Positions 43,195 to 49,622 of a DNA stretch of 64,000 bases are shown piece by piece. Origin of the DNA: WRCA01 sp964587855 (lineage in GTDB: Bacteria > Pseudomonadota > Alphaproteobacteria > Rs-D84); assembly GCA_964587855.1 (NCBI GenBank), contig CAZPLT010000002.1, positions 11,729 through 75,728 on the forward strand, written 5' to 3'. The stretch's first letter is position 1. Each line of letters opens with the position of its first letter. A model generated the notes under the pieces. The model ran no database searches. It was not told the DNA's origin and saw only the letters and a program-made list of their open reading frames with translations. The position numbers and the translations under genes were made by a program.

Positions 43195-43344
43195 GATATG
43201 TATAAATTTGAAAAGGAATTGTATTTAAAACATCCATCTAATAACAATATAAAACCTAAAATTAGGCAACAATTACAATATTTAAGAGATAAGGGATATT
43301 TGACATTTGATGGCAATGGAACTTATACTACGATAAATAACTAG
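43195..43344 (+). pseudogene. Winged-helix C-terminus of DpnI, separated by one TAA
   Basis: In the same frame, straight after the TAA, the sequence continues DMYKFEKELYLKHPSNN, then KPKIRQQLQYLRDKGYL, to TAG 43342-43344. This matches the DpnI C-terminal domain that also reads methylated DNA. The combined reading frame would be 256 residues, the length of DpnI (254). An ATG lies at 43198-43200, 3 nt after the stop, so the fragment could be translated separately, but it has no ribosome site of its own. Confidence 0.8.
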
Positions 43345-43354
43345 GGTAAATGAA

Positions 43355-43738
43355 ATGAATACGGCATTTTTATCTATTAACGATGTATCAAAGCAATTGG
43401 ATATTCCAGCGCATACTTTGCGCTATTGGGAAAAACAATTTCCAGTTTCTATAAAGCCCGCAACTGGCGCGGGGGGACGTCGCTATTATCGCCCTGAAAC
43501 GGTTGCTGCGCTGAAACAGGTTCGCGCTTTGCTGTATGATCGCGGCATGACCATTGCTGGTGTTAAAAAGTTAATAAAAGATGGTCAGTTTCTGAATACT
43601 GAAATAAACATTTCGGTTGAAAAACCAGTTGGCTTAGCCAAGCCATCAAAACAAGCCCCAGGGCTGTTTACAAACAGCGCTAATATAGATAAAGCCATAG
43701 ATTTGCTGGAACAGGCGCGAGCAACCTTGAATTCTTGA
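43355..43738 (+). CDS. MerR-family transcription regulator
   Basis: A 127-residue protein with an N-terminal winged helix-turn-helix (SINDVSKQLDIPAHTLRYWEK) and a GRRYYRPE wing, as in MerR. The C-terminus is short and lacks metal-binding cysteines. In alphaproteobacteria such a gene often lies next to ihfA; that gene is not here. AGGGTAAATGAA precedes the ATG. The target is unknown. Confidence 0.85.
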   Translation: MNTAFLSINDVSKQLDIPAHTLRYWEKQFPVSIKPATGAGGRRYYRPETVAALKQVRALLYDRGMTIAGVKKLIKDGQFLNTEINISVEKPVGLAKPSKQAPGLFTNSANIDKAIDLLEQARATLNS

Positions 43739-43741
43739 ATA

Positions 43742-43766
43742 ATAAAGCCCGGTTGGGCTTTTTATT
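43742..43766 (+). terminator. Intrinsic terminator after merR-like gene
   Basis: AAAGCCC (43744-43750), loop GGTT, GGGCTTT (43755-43761), then T-rich sequence. Confidence 0.75.
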
Positions 43767-43828
43767 TTCCAATTTATTTTATTGTAAATAGTTTTTTTGG
43801 GTATAGAATTGTCGGACAAAGGAAAAAA

Positions 43829-44533
43829 ATGAAATCAATTGAAAAAATAAGCATTCTGGGGGACTCGATTTCCAAGGGTGTTATATTGGACACTCTTTCG
43901 AAAAAATACAAAATATTAAAAGAATCCGCAGCCGATTTATTCAGCAGCGAAAATAACGTGATTGTAAAAAACTATGCAAAGTTTGGCTGCACCAGTGAAA
44001 AAGCGTTGGGGTTGATTGCTGATATAGTAAAAGAAGAAAACAAGCATGAAATTATCCTGATAGAATTGGGCGGAAATGATTGTGATTACAAATGGGACGA
44101 AGTTGCAAAAGACCCAGAGGCAAATCATCGTCCAAATGTGGAATTAGAAGACTTTAGATTAAATATTGCCAAGATTATTGAAATTGTAAAGACCAGTGGG
44201 CGTGATTTGGCGTTTATGACGTTGCCACCAATTGACGCACAAAAATACTTTAATTGGATTACGCGCGGCGATCCGGAAAGAGCCAAAAATATTCTGCGTT
44301 TTATAGGTGAAGTAAATTATATTTATCGGCATCAAGAATTATATGCCACAGCATTGGAAGAAATTGCAACCCAGAACAAGGTATATAAAATTCCGGTTCG
44401 GGCAGGATTCTTGGCAATTCCAAAATATGGCGATTATATTTGTGATGATGGAATTCATTTGAATGAGCAAGGTCAAGAAGTAATGAAAAATATATTCAAT
44501 GATACATATAACAAGTATATAAGTAAAAAATAA
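43829..44533 (+). CDS. SGNH/GDSL hydrolase
   Basis: A 234-residue SGNH-fold hydrolase. Block I is ILGDSISKG (residues 8-16), block III is ELGGNDCDY (about 72-80), and block V is DDGIHLNEQG (about 210). The catalytic Ser, Asp and His are all present. It lacks a signal peptide, so it is cytosolic; the substrate (an ester or acyl group) is unknown. GGAAAAAA lies before the ATG. Confidence 0.88.
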   Translation: MKSIEKISILGDSISKGVILDTLSKKYKILKESAADLFSSENNVIVKNYAKFGCTSEKALGLIADIVKEENKHEIILIELGGNDCDYKWDEVAKDPEANHRPNVELEDFRLNIAKIIEIVKTSGRDLAFMTLPPIDAQKYFNWITRGDPERAKNILRFIGEVNYIYRHQELYATALEEIATQNKVYKIPVRAGFLAIPKYGDYICDDGIHLNEQGQEVMKNIFNDTYNKYISKK

Positions 44534-44534
44534 T

Positions 44535-44560
44535 AAAAACCCGCATATGCGGGTTTTTTT
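44535..44560. terminator. Bidirectional terminator after the SGNH hydrolase
   Basis: AAAAACCCGCAT is an exact inverse of ATGCGGGTTTTT (44535-44558), with a T run after it. It serves both the SGNH gene and the converging gene. Confidence 0.85.
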
Positions 44561-44562
44561 AT

Positions 44563-44919
44563 TTACATAACATGAGAAGATAATTTATTTCTTAGTATTG
44601 CCATTTCACGATATTTGTCTTCAGTAAAAAGTATGTTCCAAAAAATATTTGTTTTTGTATTTTCTGAACAATTTTGATGTTTTTTTATCAATTCTAATAA
44701 AGGAGGAACATTTATATTTTGTTCGGCTAAGGTACCAAGTTCATTATCTGACATAAACGGATTTTTCGCCAATCCCATTAAAATTTCATAATTAGTAGAG
44801 CCTAAAAAAGTTAAACGTTGCTCTTTGTCCGCGGTTGTCATTGCTTGTTCTTTCAAATCCTTATATAAAGGATTTCCTTTGTTATTCTTATTAATACTAC
44901 AATTAAGAATACTACTCAT
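44563..44919 (-). CDS. Unknown 118-residue protein, possibly LRV/HEAT-like
   Basis: I chose ATG 44917-44919 because AAAGGTG lies upstream; a longer frame has no ribosome site. The middle (LGSTNYEILMGLAKNPFMSD, then LGTLAEQNINVPPLL) has the hydrophobic spacing of variant leucine-rich or HEAT repeats, with the LAKNP motif typical of LRV. The match is by pattern only. Function unknown. No other gene is close enough to be in an operon with it. Confidence 0.5.
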   Translation of the reverse strand: MSSILNCSINKNNKGNPLYKDLKEQAMTTADKEQRLTFLGSTNYEILMGLAKNPFMSDNELGTLAEQNINVPPLLELIKKHQNCSENTKTNIFWNILFTEDKYREMAILRNKLSSHVM

Positions 44920-45012
44920 TTTTTTCACCTTTGATTTGTATCGGTCCTTTTTGGTCAAAAACAAAGGCCGAAGAATATAAATAGTAGAATAGACAAAGCT
45001 AACTTTCAACAA

Positions 45013-45156
45013 ATTTATAAATTTGTCGAAAAATCGTTTAAAATCAATTAAATAAAATGAAATTTATAAACCAATGTGGCAGAAAAAGACTCGTCTGTGC
45101 AATCTATAAGTGGGGAAGGTTGGTTTGTATTCATTTTTTTTGATCGCATACGAAAG
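45013..45156. other. Intergenic, no feature seen
   Basis: AT-rich sequence between the unknown 118-residue gene and the barrel remnant. I see no ORF, tRNA or stable hairpin here. Together with the remnant and the sequence up to the tRNA-Glu, this makes about 500 nt with no convincing intact gene. Confidence 0.5.
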
Positions 45157-45396
45157 TTACAAAGATAAATCTTGGTAAAAATTATAGCCCAAATATAAAG
45201 AATATTCCTTTTCAGAAATTTTCTTTTTATATGTATCCCCAGGATATGGCGTGCTGTAAAAAGTCCTTAGATCTTCGAATCCAACCCCAATATAAAAATT
45301 AGTATATTTTGAATGGTAAGTATAACTGGCAGAATAACCCAGCAAGTTTTTATCTTGATACGATTGCTCGGTATCATAGTATTTGTATAAAGGCAT
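45157..45396 (-). pseudogene. Fragment resembling the C-terminus of an outer-membrane barrel
   Basis: A 79-residue open frame with alternating aromatic residues (YSASYTYHSKYTNFYIGVGF and YSLYLGYNFYQDLSL) typical of C-terminal barrel strands. It has no signal peptide and no ribosome site. In another frame just upstream (45396-45470), MYNYNWKKGERLDY-like sequence may be more of the same gene, with at least one frameshift between. I read it as the decayed end of a barrel gene; it could also be a chance ORF. Confidence 0.3.
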
Positions 45397-45527
45397 AAAT
45401 TTCAGAATATGTCTTTTATATAAATATAATCTAATCTCTCTCCTTTTTTCCAGTTGTAATTATACATTAATTTTTAATATAAAGAAATTGATTTATTTCC
45501 TAGAACAAAAGGCAGATTAAAAAGTTT

Positions 45528-45602
45528 TGGCAGTCCCAACGGGAATCGAACCCGTGTTTTCAGAATGAGAATCTGGCGTCCTGACCGCTAGACGATGGGA
45601 CC
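45528..45602 (-). tRNA. tRNA-Glu (anticodon CTC)
   Basis: On the minus strand acceptor GGTCCCA pairs with TGGGACT, with GCCA encoded at the end. The D-arm is typical of tRNA-Glu (GTCTAGCGG). The anticodon loop TTCTCAT gives CTC, reading GAG. T-loop TTCGATT. A possible promoter (TTGAAA, 15 nt, TATAAG) lies at 45623-45649. Confidence 0.92.
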
Positions 45603-45658
45603 ATTCAGCAGGCTTTTACCAGCTTATAATGAAAACCTGGTGTTTTCAAGAATAATTA

Positions 45659-45693
45659 TAAAAAAATCGCACCCAAACAGGTGCGCAAATTTT
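45659..45693 (-). terminator. Intrinsic terminator after the duplicated tRNA end
   Basis: TTTGCGCACC, loop TGTTT, GGGTGCGAT, followed by a T7 run on the minus strand. It has the same placement relative to the duplicated tRNA 3' end as the terminator at 45834-45861 has to the tRNA-Gln. Confidence 0.7.
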
Positions 45694-45710
45694 TTGGTTG
45701 GGCCACACGG
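45692..45710 (-). repeat. Copy of the tRNA-Gln 3' end (direct repeat, 19 bp)
   Basis: TTTTGGTTGGGCCACACGG at 45692-45710 is identical to 45864-45882, which is the 3' end of tRNA-Gln including its CCA. The copies lie 172 bp apart. The segment between them (about 45711-45838) is GC-richer than its surroundings and contains a palindrome GAACCGCGCGGTTC. Such a repeat is what an integration event at a tRNA 3' end or a local duplication leaves. Confidence 0.85.
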
Positions 45711-45833
45711 GCTGTAATTCCCAACGCTTCGCTTTTGGGCCCCTTTCGTGTCGTAAGGCTCAAACTTAGTAAGACTCGTTTTCGCCAACTATCCACTCCG
45801 AACCGCGCGGTTCTGTCTTCCGCAAAACTCAAC

Positions 45834-45861
45834 CAAAATAAAAACGCCACAAGGGCGTTTT
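45834..45861 (-). terminator. Intrinsic terminator after tRNA-Gln
   Basis: AAAACGCC pairs with GGCGTTTT (45841-45848 with 45854-45861), with a T-rich tract beyond on the minus strand. Confidence 0.75.
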
Positions 45862-45866
45862 AATTT

Positions 45867-45940
45867 TGGTTGGGCCACACGGATTCGAACCGCGATAAAG
45901 AGAACCAAAATCTCTTGTCCTACCGTTAGACGACGCCCCA
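45867..45940 (-). tRNA. tRNA-Gln (anticodon TTG) with an acceptor-stem mismatch
   Basis: On the minus strand from TGGGGCG (45934-45940) to TGGCCCA (45871-45877), then ACCA. Anticodon stem AGAGA/TCTCT, loop TTTTGGT, anticodon TTG, reading CAA. T-loop TTCGAAT. The acceptor has a G5-G68 mismatch and a G7-T66 wobble. The 3' end from GTGTGG to CCA is the part that is duplicated at 45692, which suggests the end was replaced by a foreign or copied sequence. Confidence 0.88.
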
Positions 45941-45993
45941 AAAGCTTCAAAATTATAACTAACTAATATAAAAAATCAATAGAAAATAATTAT

Positions 45994-46581
45994 CTACAAA
46001 TGATGCGTTAATAAGCTTGTATGAAATGCTCCCATTTGTTTTTTAAACTCTGTTAGCATTTTTTTGTAATTTTGTTCTGTTGATTCAATTATTGTTCTGC
46101 TGTTATTTGTTATAATATCCATACGAAAATCATTTACTCTTGAAACAGCCGTAATATTATGCGTTTTTTCTAAATTTTCAGAAGCTCCTTCTAGAACAAC
46201 ACAAAGCTTTTGTATCTCTTGAATAGTTTTTAAAACGTTTTGGGTGATAAGCTCCGCACCTATGCTGCCACCGTATTCACGAATATCATAAAATCTTTCA
46301 CAAAACGCATATGTTTCCTTAATAGCAGTTTTATAAGTAGGCTGGACAAGTTCCTTGACACCTTGTAATAATACAGGATCTTGTTTGTGAAGTATCATGT
46401 TTGAATTCACTTGCTTTGCTGATACTAATGCTGTATTCATTTTTTCGGCATCTGATTTTATCAGATCCAGCATATTTGATTCTTTTTTGTAAAGTCCAGT
46501 TGATGAAAAACGTAATAAAAAATTGATTATAGTTTTATAATCAGAGTGATATCTGCCATTAATATTTTTAAGTAGAGTCAT
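45994..46581 (-). CDS. Unknown helical protein
   Basis: A 195-residue mostly alpha-helical soluble protein (for example ESNMLDLIKSDAEKMNTALVSAKQV), without recognised motifs or membrane segments. I chose ATG 46579-46581, after AAAAGG. A longer frame from 46614 overlaps the preceding gene and lacks a ribosome site. Its downstream end lies about 50 nt from tRNA-Gln. AT-rich. Function unknown. Confidence 0.55.
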   Translation of the reverse strand: MTLLKNINGRYHSDYKTIINFLLRFSSTGLYKKESNMLDLIKSDAEKMNTALVSAKQVNSNMILHKQDPVLLQGVKELVQPTYKTAIKETYAFCERFYDIREYGGSIGAELITQNVLKTIQEIQKLCVVLEGASENLEKTHNITAVSRVNDFRMDIITNNSRTIIESTEQNYKKMLTEFKKQMGAFHTSLLTHHL

Positions 46582-46598
46582 CAGAATATCCTTTTTGG

Positions 46599-47309
46599 CT
46601 ATTCTCTCTTCCATTTATTATTTGATGCCACCAATTCGGCATTCATTTCGACTGCTCCCCCAGCCTCGTTAATCAATAATTCGCCAGCACATATTTCGGC
46701 GTAATCCAATGGATGTGAAATAAAACCATCAAATTTCCCGGCGGCAACCCATGCAAGATCCAAAGCTGGACAACCAGTAATACGGACATCCCCATTAGCT
46801 TTGAAATCATCAGAGCCCAAGCCCAATGTTAAATCCGCGGATTCTTTTATTCCGGAAACCTTGATTCGCGCAGAATGAAATGCGGAAAATGCGAATGCAC
46901 CACATCCGGCCTCGGCATAATATAATCTTTCATCAATTGGGCTGTATACCAATGCAATTTTTGTTTCATTGTTTGATCGCAAAGCCAACGAAATTGCAAA
47001 ATGTGGATTTCCACGTACAAAATTTTTAGCCCCTGAAAATGCCAAAACAAATTCATCCCGTCCATCACCCTCATGGGAATAGTTTGGTGTTAAAACACCA
47101 GCGTTTGGGCGAACCAGAGTTAAATTACGTAAAATGGATTCTTCTATTCTTATTGCGGCTTTTTTTACAAAGTCGCGGGCACCAGAAAGAGATTGTTGCA
47201 GGTTTTCAACTTCCCCAAAATCATGACGTAATCCAGCCCCAGTTTGCGCTAATGCTGCAAACATTTTATTTAATTCCGAAGAGCCTTTGATCAGATTTTC
47301 TTTTTTCAT
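46599..47309 (-). CDS. Inositol-monophosphatase-like protein, catalytically degenerate
   Basis: A 236-residue member of the IMPase/SuhB superfamily. NFVRGNPHFAISLAL and the later ALDLAWVAAGKFDGF and CAGELLINEAGG segments align with SuhB. The metal-binding DPxDGTxN motif is replaced by AFSGAKN, so both catalytic aspartates are missing, and the upstream EE pair is absent. The WD motif reads LD. It is unlikely to hydrolyse phosphate esters. A non-catalytic role, as SuhB has in rRNA antitermination, is possible. It follows the rpmE terminator. Confidence 0.8.
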   Translation of the reverse strand: MKKENLIKGSSELNKMFAALAQTGAGLRHDFGEVENLQQSLSGARDFVKKAAIRIEESILRNLTLVRPNAGVLTPNYSHEGDGRDEFVLAFSGAKNFVRGNPHFAISLALRSNNETKIALVYSPIDERLYYAEAGCGAFAFSAFHSARIKVSGIKESADLTLGLGSDDFKANGDVRITGCPALDLAWVAAGKFDGFISHPLDYAEICAGELLINEAGGAVEMNAELVASNNKWKRE

Positions 47310-47322
47310 TTCTTGTGCTTTT

Positions 47323-47356
47323 AAAAATAAAAGCCAGCGTGAACGCTGGGCTTATT
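47323..47356 (-). terminator. Intrinsic terminator after rpmE
   Basis: AAGCCCAGCG, loop, CGCTGGCTTT on the minus strand, with a single bulge, followed by a T-rich tract. Confidence 0.65.
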
Positions 47357-47564
47357 AAAATTTGAACCCGTCGAATTTTTTCTTAAAGTCAGCGGCACGT
47401 TGACCCTTGTCTGCAGTGGCACGTTGACCAGTCCAAGCAGAGTGGTTCAGATTATCAACAGATAAAACCAAATCCTTGTTCGCGGACGAGAACATTTTTA
47501 TTGTTTTGCCATCTGTCCGGGTAACTTTGATTTCATGGTATTCTGGATGAGTGTTTTTCTTCAT
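47355..47564 (-). CDS. rpmE: 50S ribosomal protein bL31
   Basis: A 69-residue L31 (MKKNTHPEYHEIKVTRTDG, then HSAWTGQR and FKKKFDGF). It is the cysteine-free form, so it does not bind zinc. AAAGG lies 6 nt before the ATG. A terminator separates it from the IMPase-like gene. Confidence 0.95.
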   Translation of the reverse strand: MKKNTHPEYHEIKVTRTDGKTIKMFSSANKDLVLSVDNLNHSAWTGQRATADKGQRAADFKKKFDGFKF

Positions 47565-47635
47565 AGTTAAACCTTTTTTTAGCTTGCAAATTATACAGGG
47601 AAATTTTGTAAAATCAAGTAAGAATAGATATTAAT

Positions 47636-48160
47636 TTAATATCCGCCGACACAACCCAGGTAAAAATTACCCGAAGATTCTATAAAGTTTTGGAATTTAC
47701 CAGTATTTTTTCCAGAAAACAGGGCCAAAACAGTTCCGGATTCGGTTGCCAGCATATCAGCTATACTTACGCCAAAGCTGGATACTTTCTTGAAAAATCC
47801 AGGGGTTGGAAAGATTTCTGCAACAAAAAGTTTGTTTTGATCTTTGTTTTCGTTTATTTGATCTTTGGCGATCGCCATCAAAGTGCAATCTTTGGTCAGG
47901 ATGATTTTTTCGCAAACTTGAGCTTGTCCACCCAATAATTCTCCCCACCAGCCAGGTACACCAGAAAACACAGGATAATAGAGAATAGCGTCAGGAGTGG
48001 TCTTGAAAAATTCAACCATATCGAAATCTGTGGGTGTCAAACAAGGCATTTCCCCATGACGATCTGAAATAATCCGTCTGGCCGATTGATAGGTGTCCGA
48101 ATCGCGGGTCCCTCTGGTGGGCCAGAATAAAAACGGGGAACGTATGGTTTTATAAGTCAT
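47636..48160 (-). CDS. Unknown 174-residue protein, leaderless
   Basis: A soluble protein that I do not recognise, with aromatic-rich segments (YYPVFSGVPGWWGELLGG) and a C-terminal glycine-rich end. It starts 7 nt after TATAAT (48168-48173) with an extended -10 TGA and no ribosome site. It is followed by rpmE on the same strand. The proximity to the VirB6-like cluster may or may not be meaningful. Confidence 0.55.
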   Translation of the reverse strand: MTYKTIRSPFLFWPTRGTRDSDTYQSARRIISDRHGEMPCLTPTDFDMVEFFKTTPDAILYYPVFSGVPGWWGELLGGQAQVCEKIILTKDCTLMAIAKDQINENKDQNKLFVAEIFPTPGFFKKVSSFGVSIADMLATESGTVLALFSGKNTGKFQNFIESSGNFYLGCVGGY

Positions 48161-48167
48161 TGCTGGA

Positions 48168-48173
48168 ATTATA
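48168..48173 (-). promoter_or_regulatory. Extended -10 promoter of the 174-residue ORF
   Basis: TGA-TATAAT on the minus strand, 7 nt before the ATG; the -35 is poor (TTTAAT at 17 nt). Confidence 0.55.
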
Positions 48174-48226
48174 TCAGATTTTAAAGCTTGATTAAAGTCG
48201 GTATAGTAAAATAAATTACTTGACTT

Positions 48227-49570
48227 TTAGTCCTTCTTTATATTTTTCCACCAAGCTTTAACATTACTGGTTATTTTACTGAAATCTTTCTTTGCATCAT
48301 CATAAAGCTTGGATGGTATTTTGACGTCACTGAACAAAGCCTGAGTTAATGCTGGTATAGCATTCATAAAGATTGCCAAGAATAATCCCATCATTATAAT
48401 TGTTACCAGACTATCATTATTCATAAACAGGCCATCTATTAAAATTTCAGCCTTGTTTTCAATTATTGCAGTTTGTAAAACACTGGCGCCTTGCCATTTA
48501 CCAAAAGCCGAATTCAAGAATAACACTGAAAATGCAGTAAATATCCCAACCATTGCGATACCCAATGTATTTTGAACCACTTTATCAATAATACCCTTGA
48601 TATTCTTTTTCCCATCTGGCAGCACCATCCATGTTTTTCCATCCGCATCTTGGAACAGCCATGCCAGTAACATTAACGGCAACATAACCAGTCCCATCCC
48701 TAATTCTATGAAAGTTTGTAAGAAATAAAGTGGGATTGGCAGCAGGGCAAAGAAAAATAAAACGACAATTAAAAGCCCAGCTAAAAACATAACTACATTC
48801 GGAAAAATTGGAATGTTAAATATCAGCTTGTACATATATTTATCGTTAAATGCCATATTCATAATTGTCCAACCCGCTGTCATTCCCAGACCGGTCATTT
48901 GATGGACTTGACCTATTTGGCATGCCAGATTATGGCGAAGTTTTGGTGAAAATGCGCCGTTTTTAGATGCTGCTTTATCCGCACTAGAAGGATCCATAAC
49001 AGCGGTTGCAATCAGGCAAGTTTCAAAAGAATTTTCATTATTTACATCTGGGGCCATTCTTACATCCACCGAATGAGAAAGTGCCAATCCAACATTAAAG
49101 ATAGGTTCTACGGCTGTGCTGGTTATAAACCTGGGCAATGGGAACGCTAATAACAGTGTTATAAAAGTAAGTTTAAATAAATGTGTTCCCAGTTTTCCAG
49201 AAAAATTCCATGCATCAGGAGATTTTGGTTCCCCGTCTATTCCTAGATACCCCTTTAATACTTCCCAACCAAAATATACAGCAGTCAGGGCAAAAGCTAT
49301 CGGAATACAAACCTGACCAATAGCTGAATAAATACGTGGTAAAACATCTGATAAAACCAATATTATATCATTAAACATCCCACATGACCAACAACTGGAA
49401 AAGAAAGATAGAGCATCTGCCATATCAACAGGTGACATAGAGCGATAAATGGAAAATCCAGCAATTGTTACGCCACCAGCAATTGCGCCTATTGCGAGTG
49501 GAGCAATTGCCCCTGCGGAAAATGGCAAGAAAGAAAGAAAGATAATCCAAAAATTTTTTAGTTTGTTCAC
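48227..49570 (-). CDS. VirB6/TrbL-like polytopic membrane protein (1)
   Basis: A 447-residue protein with a signal peptide (about residues 1-21), a short CWSC(G)MF motif near residue 60, and many membrane helices. A soluble loop with a few cysteines lies between helices (about 170-240). The C-terminus is charged (KAWWKNIKKD). VirB6/TrbL proteins form the inner-membrane channel of type IV secretion systems. The start is GTG, 6 nt after TATAAT on the minus strand, so leaderless. It is the only minus-strand member of the group of five. Confidence 0.65.
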   Translation of the reverse strand: MNKLKNFWIIFLSFLPFSAGAIAPLAIGAIAGGVTIAGFSIYRSMSPVDMADALSFFSSCWSCGMFNDIILVLSDVLPRIYSAIGQVCIPIAFALTAVYFGWEVLKGYLGIDGEPKSPDAWNFSGKLGTHLFKLTFITLLLAFPLPRFITSTAVEPIFNVGLALSHSVDVRMAPDVNNENSFETCLIATAVMDPSSADKAASKNGAFSPKLRHNLACQIGQVHQMTGLGMTAGWTIMNMAFNDKYMYKLIFNIPIFPNVVMFLAGLLIVVLFFFALLPIPLYFLQTFIELGMGLVMLPLMLLAWLFQDADGKTWMVLPDGKKNIKGIIDKVVQNTLGIAMVGIFTAFSVLFLNSAFGKWQGASVLQTAIIENKAEILIDGLFMNNDSLVTIIMMGLFLAIFMNAIPALTQALFSDVKIPSKLYDDAKKDFSKITSNVKAWWKNIKKD

Positions 49571-49576
49571 AGACTA

Positions 49577-49614
49577 ATTATATCATAATTTGCCCAGGCT
49601 TTTTATGCTATAAT
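49577..49614. promoter_or_regulatory. Divergent extended -10 promoters between VirB6-like genes
   Basis: Minus strand: TGA-TATAAT (49577-49582), 6 nt before GTG 49570. Plus strand: TGC-TATAAT (49609-49614), 8 nt before GTG 49623. The -10 boxes are 26 nt apart. Both -35 regions are poor. No Shine-Dalgarno in either direction. Confidence 0.65.
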
Positions 49615-49622
49615 ACAAAGAA

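Noticed and set aside
45656..45850. Minus-strand ORF of 64 codons between the two tRNA 3' ends
   Set aside because: It overlaps terminator sequences and has no ribosome site or family signature. The segment is better explained as an integration or duplication remnant.
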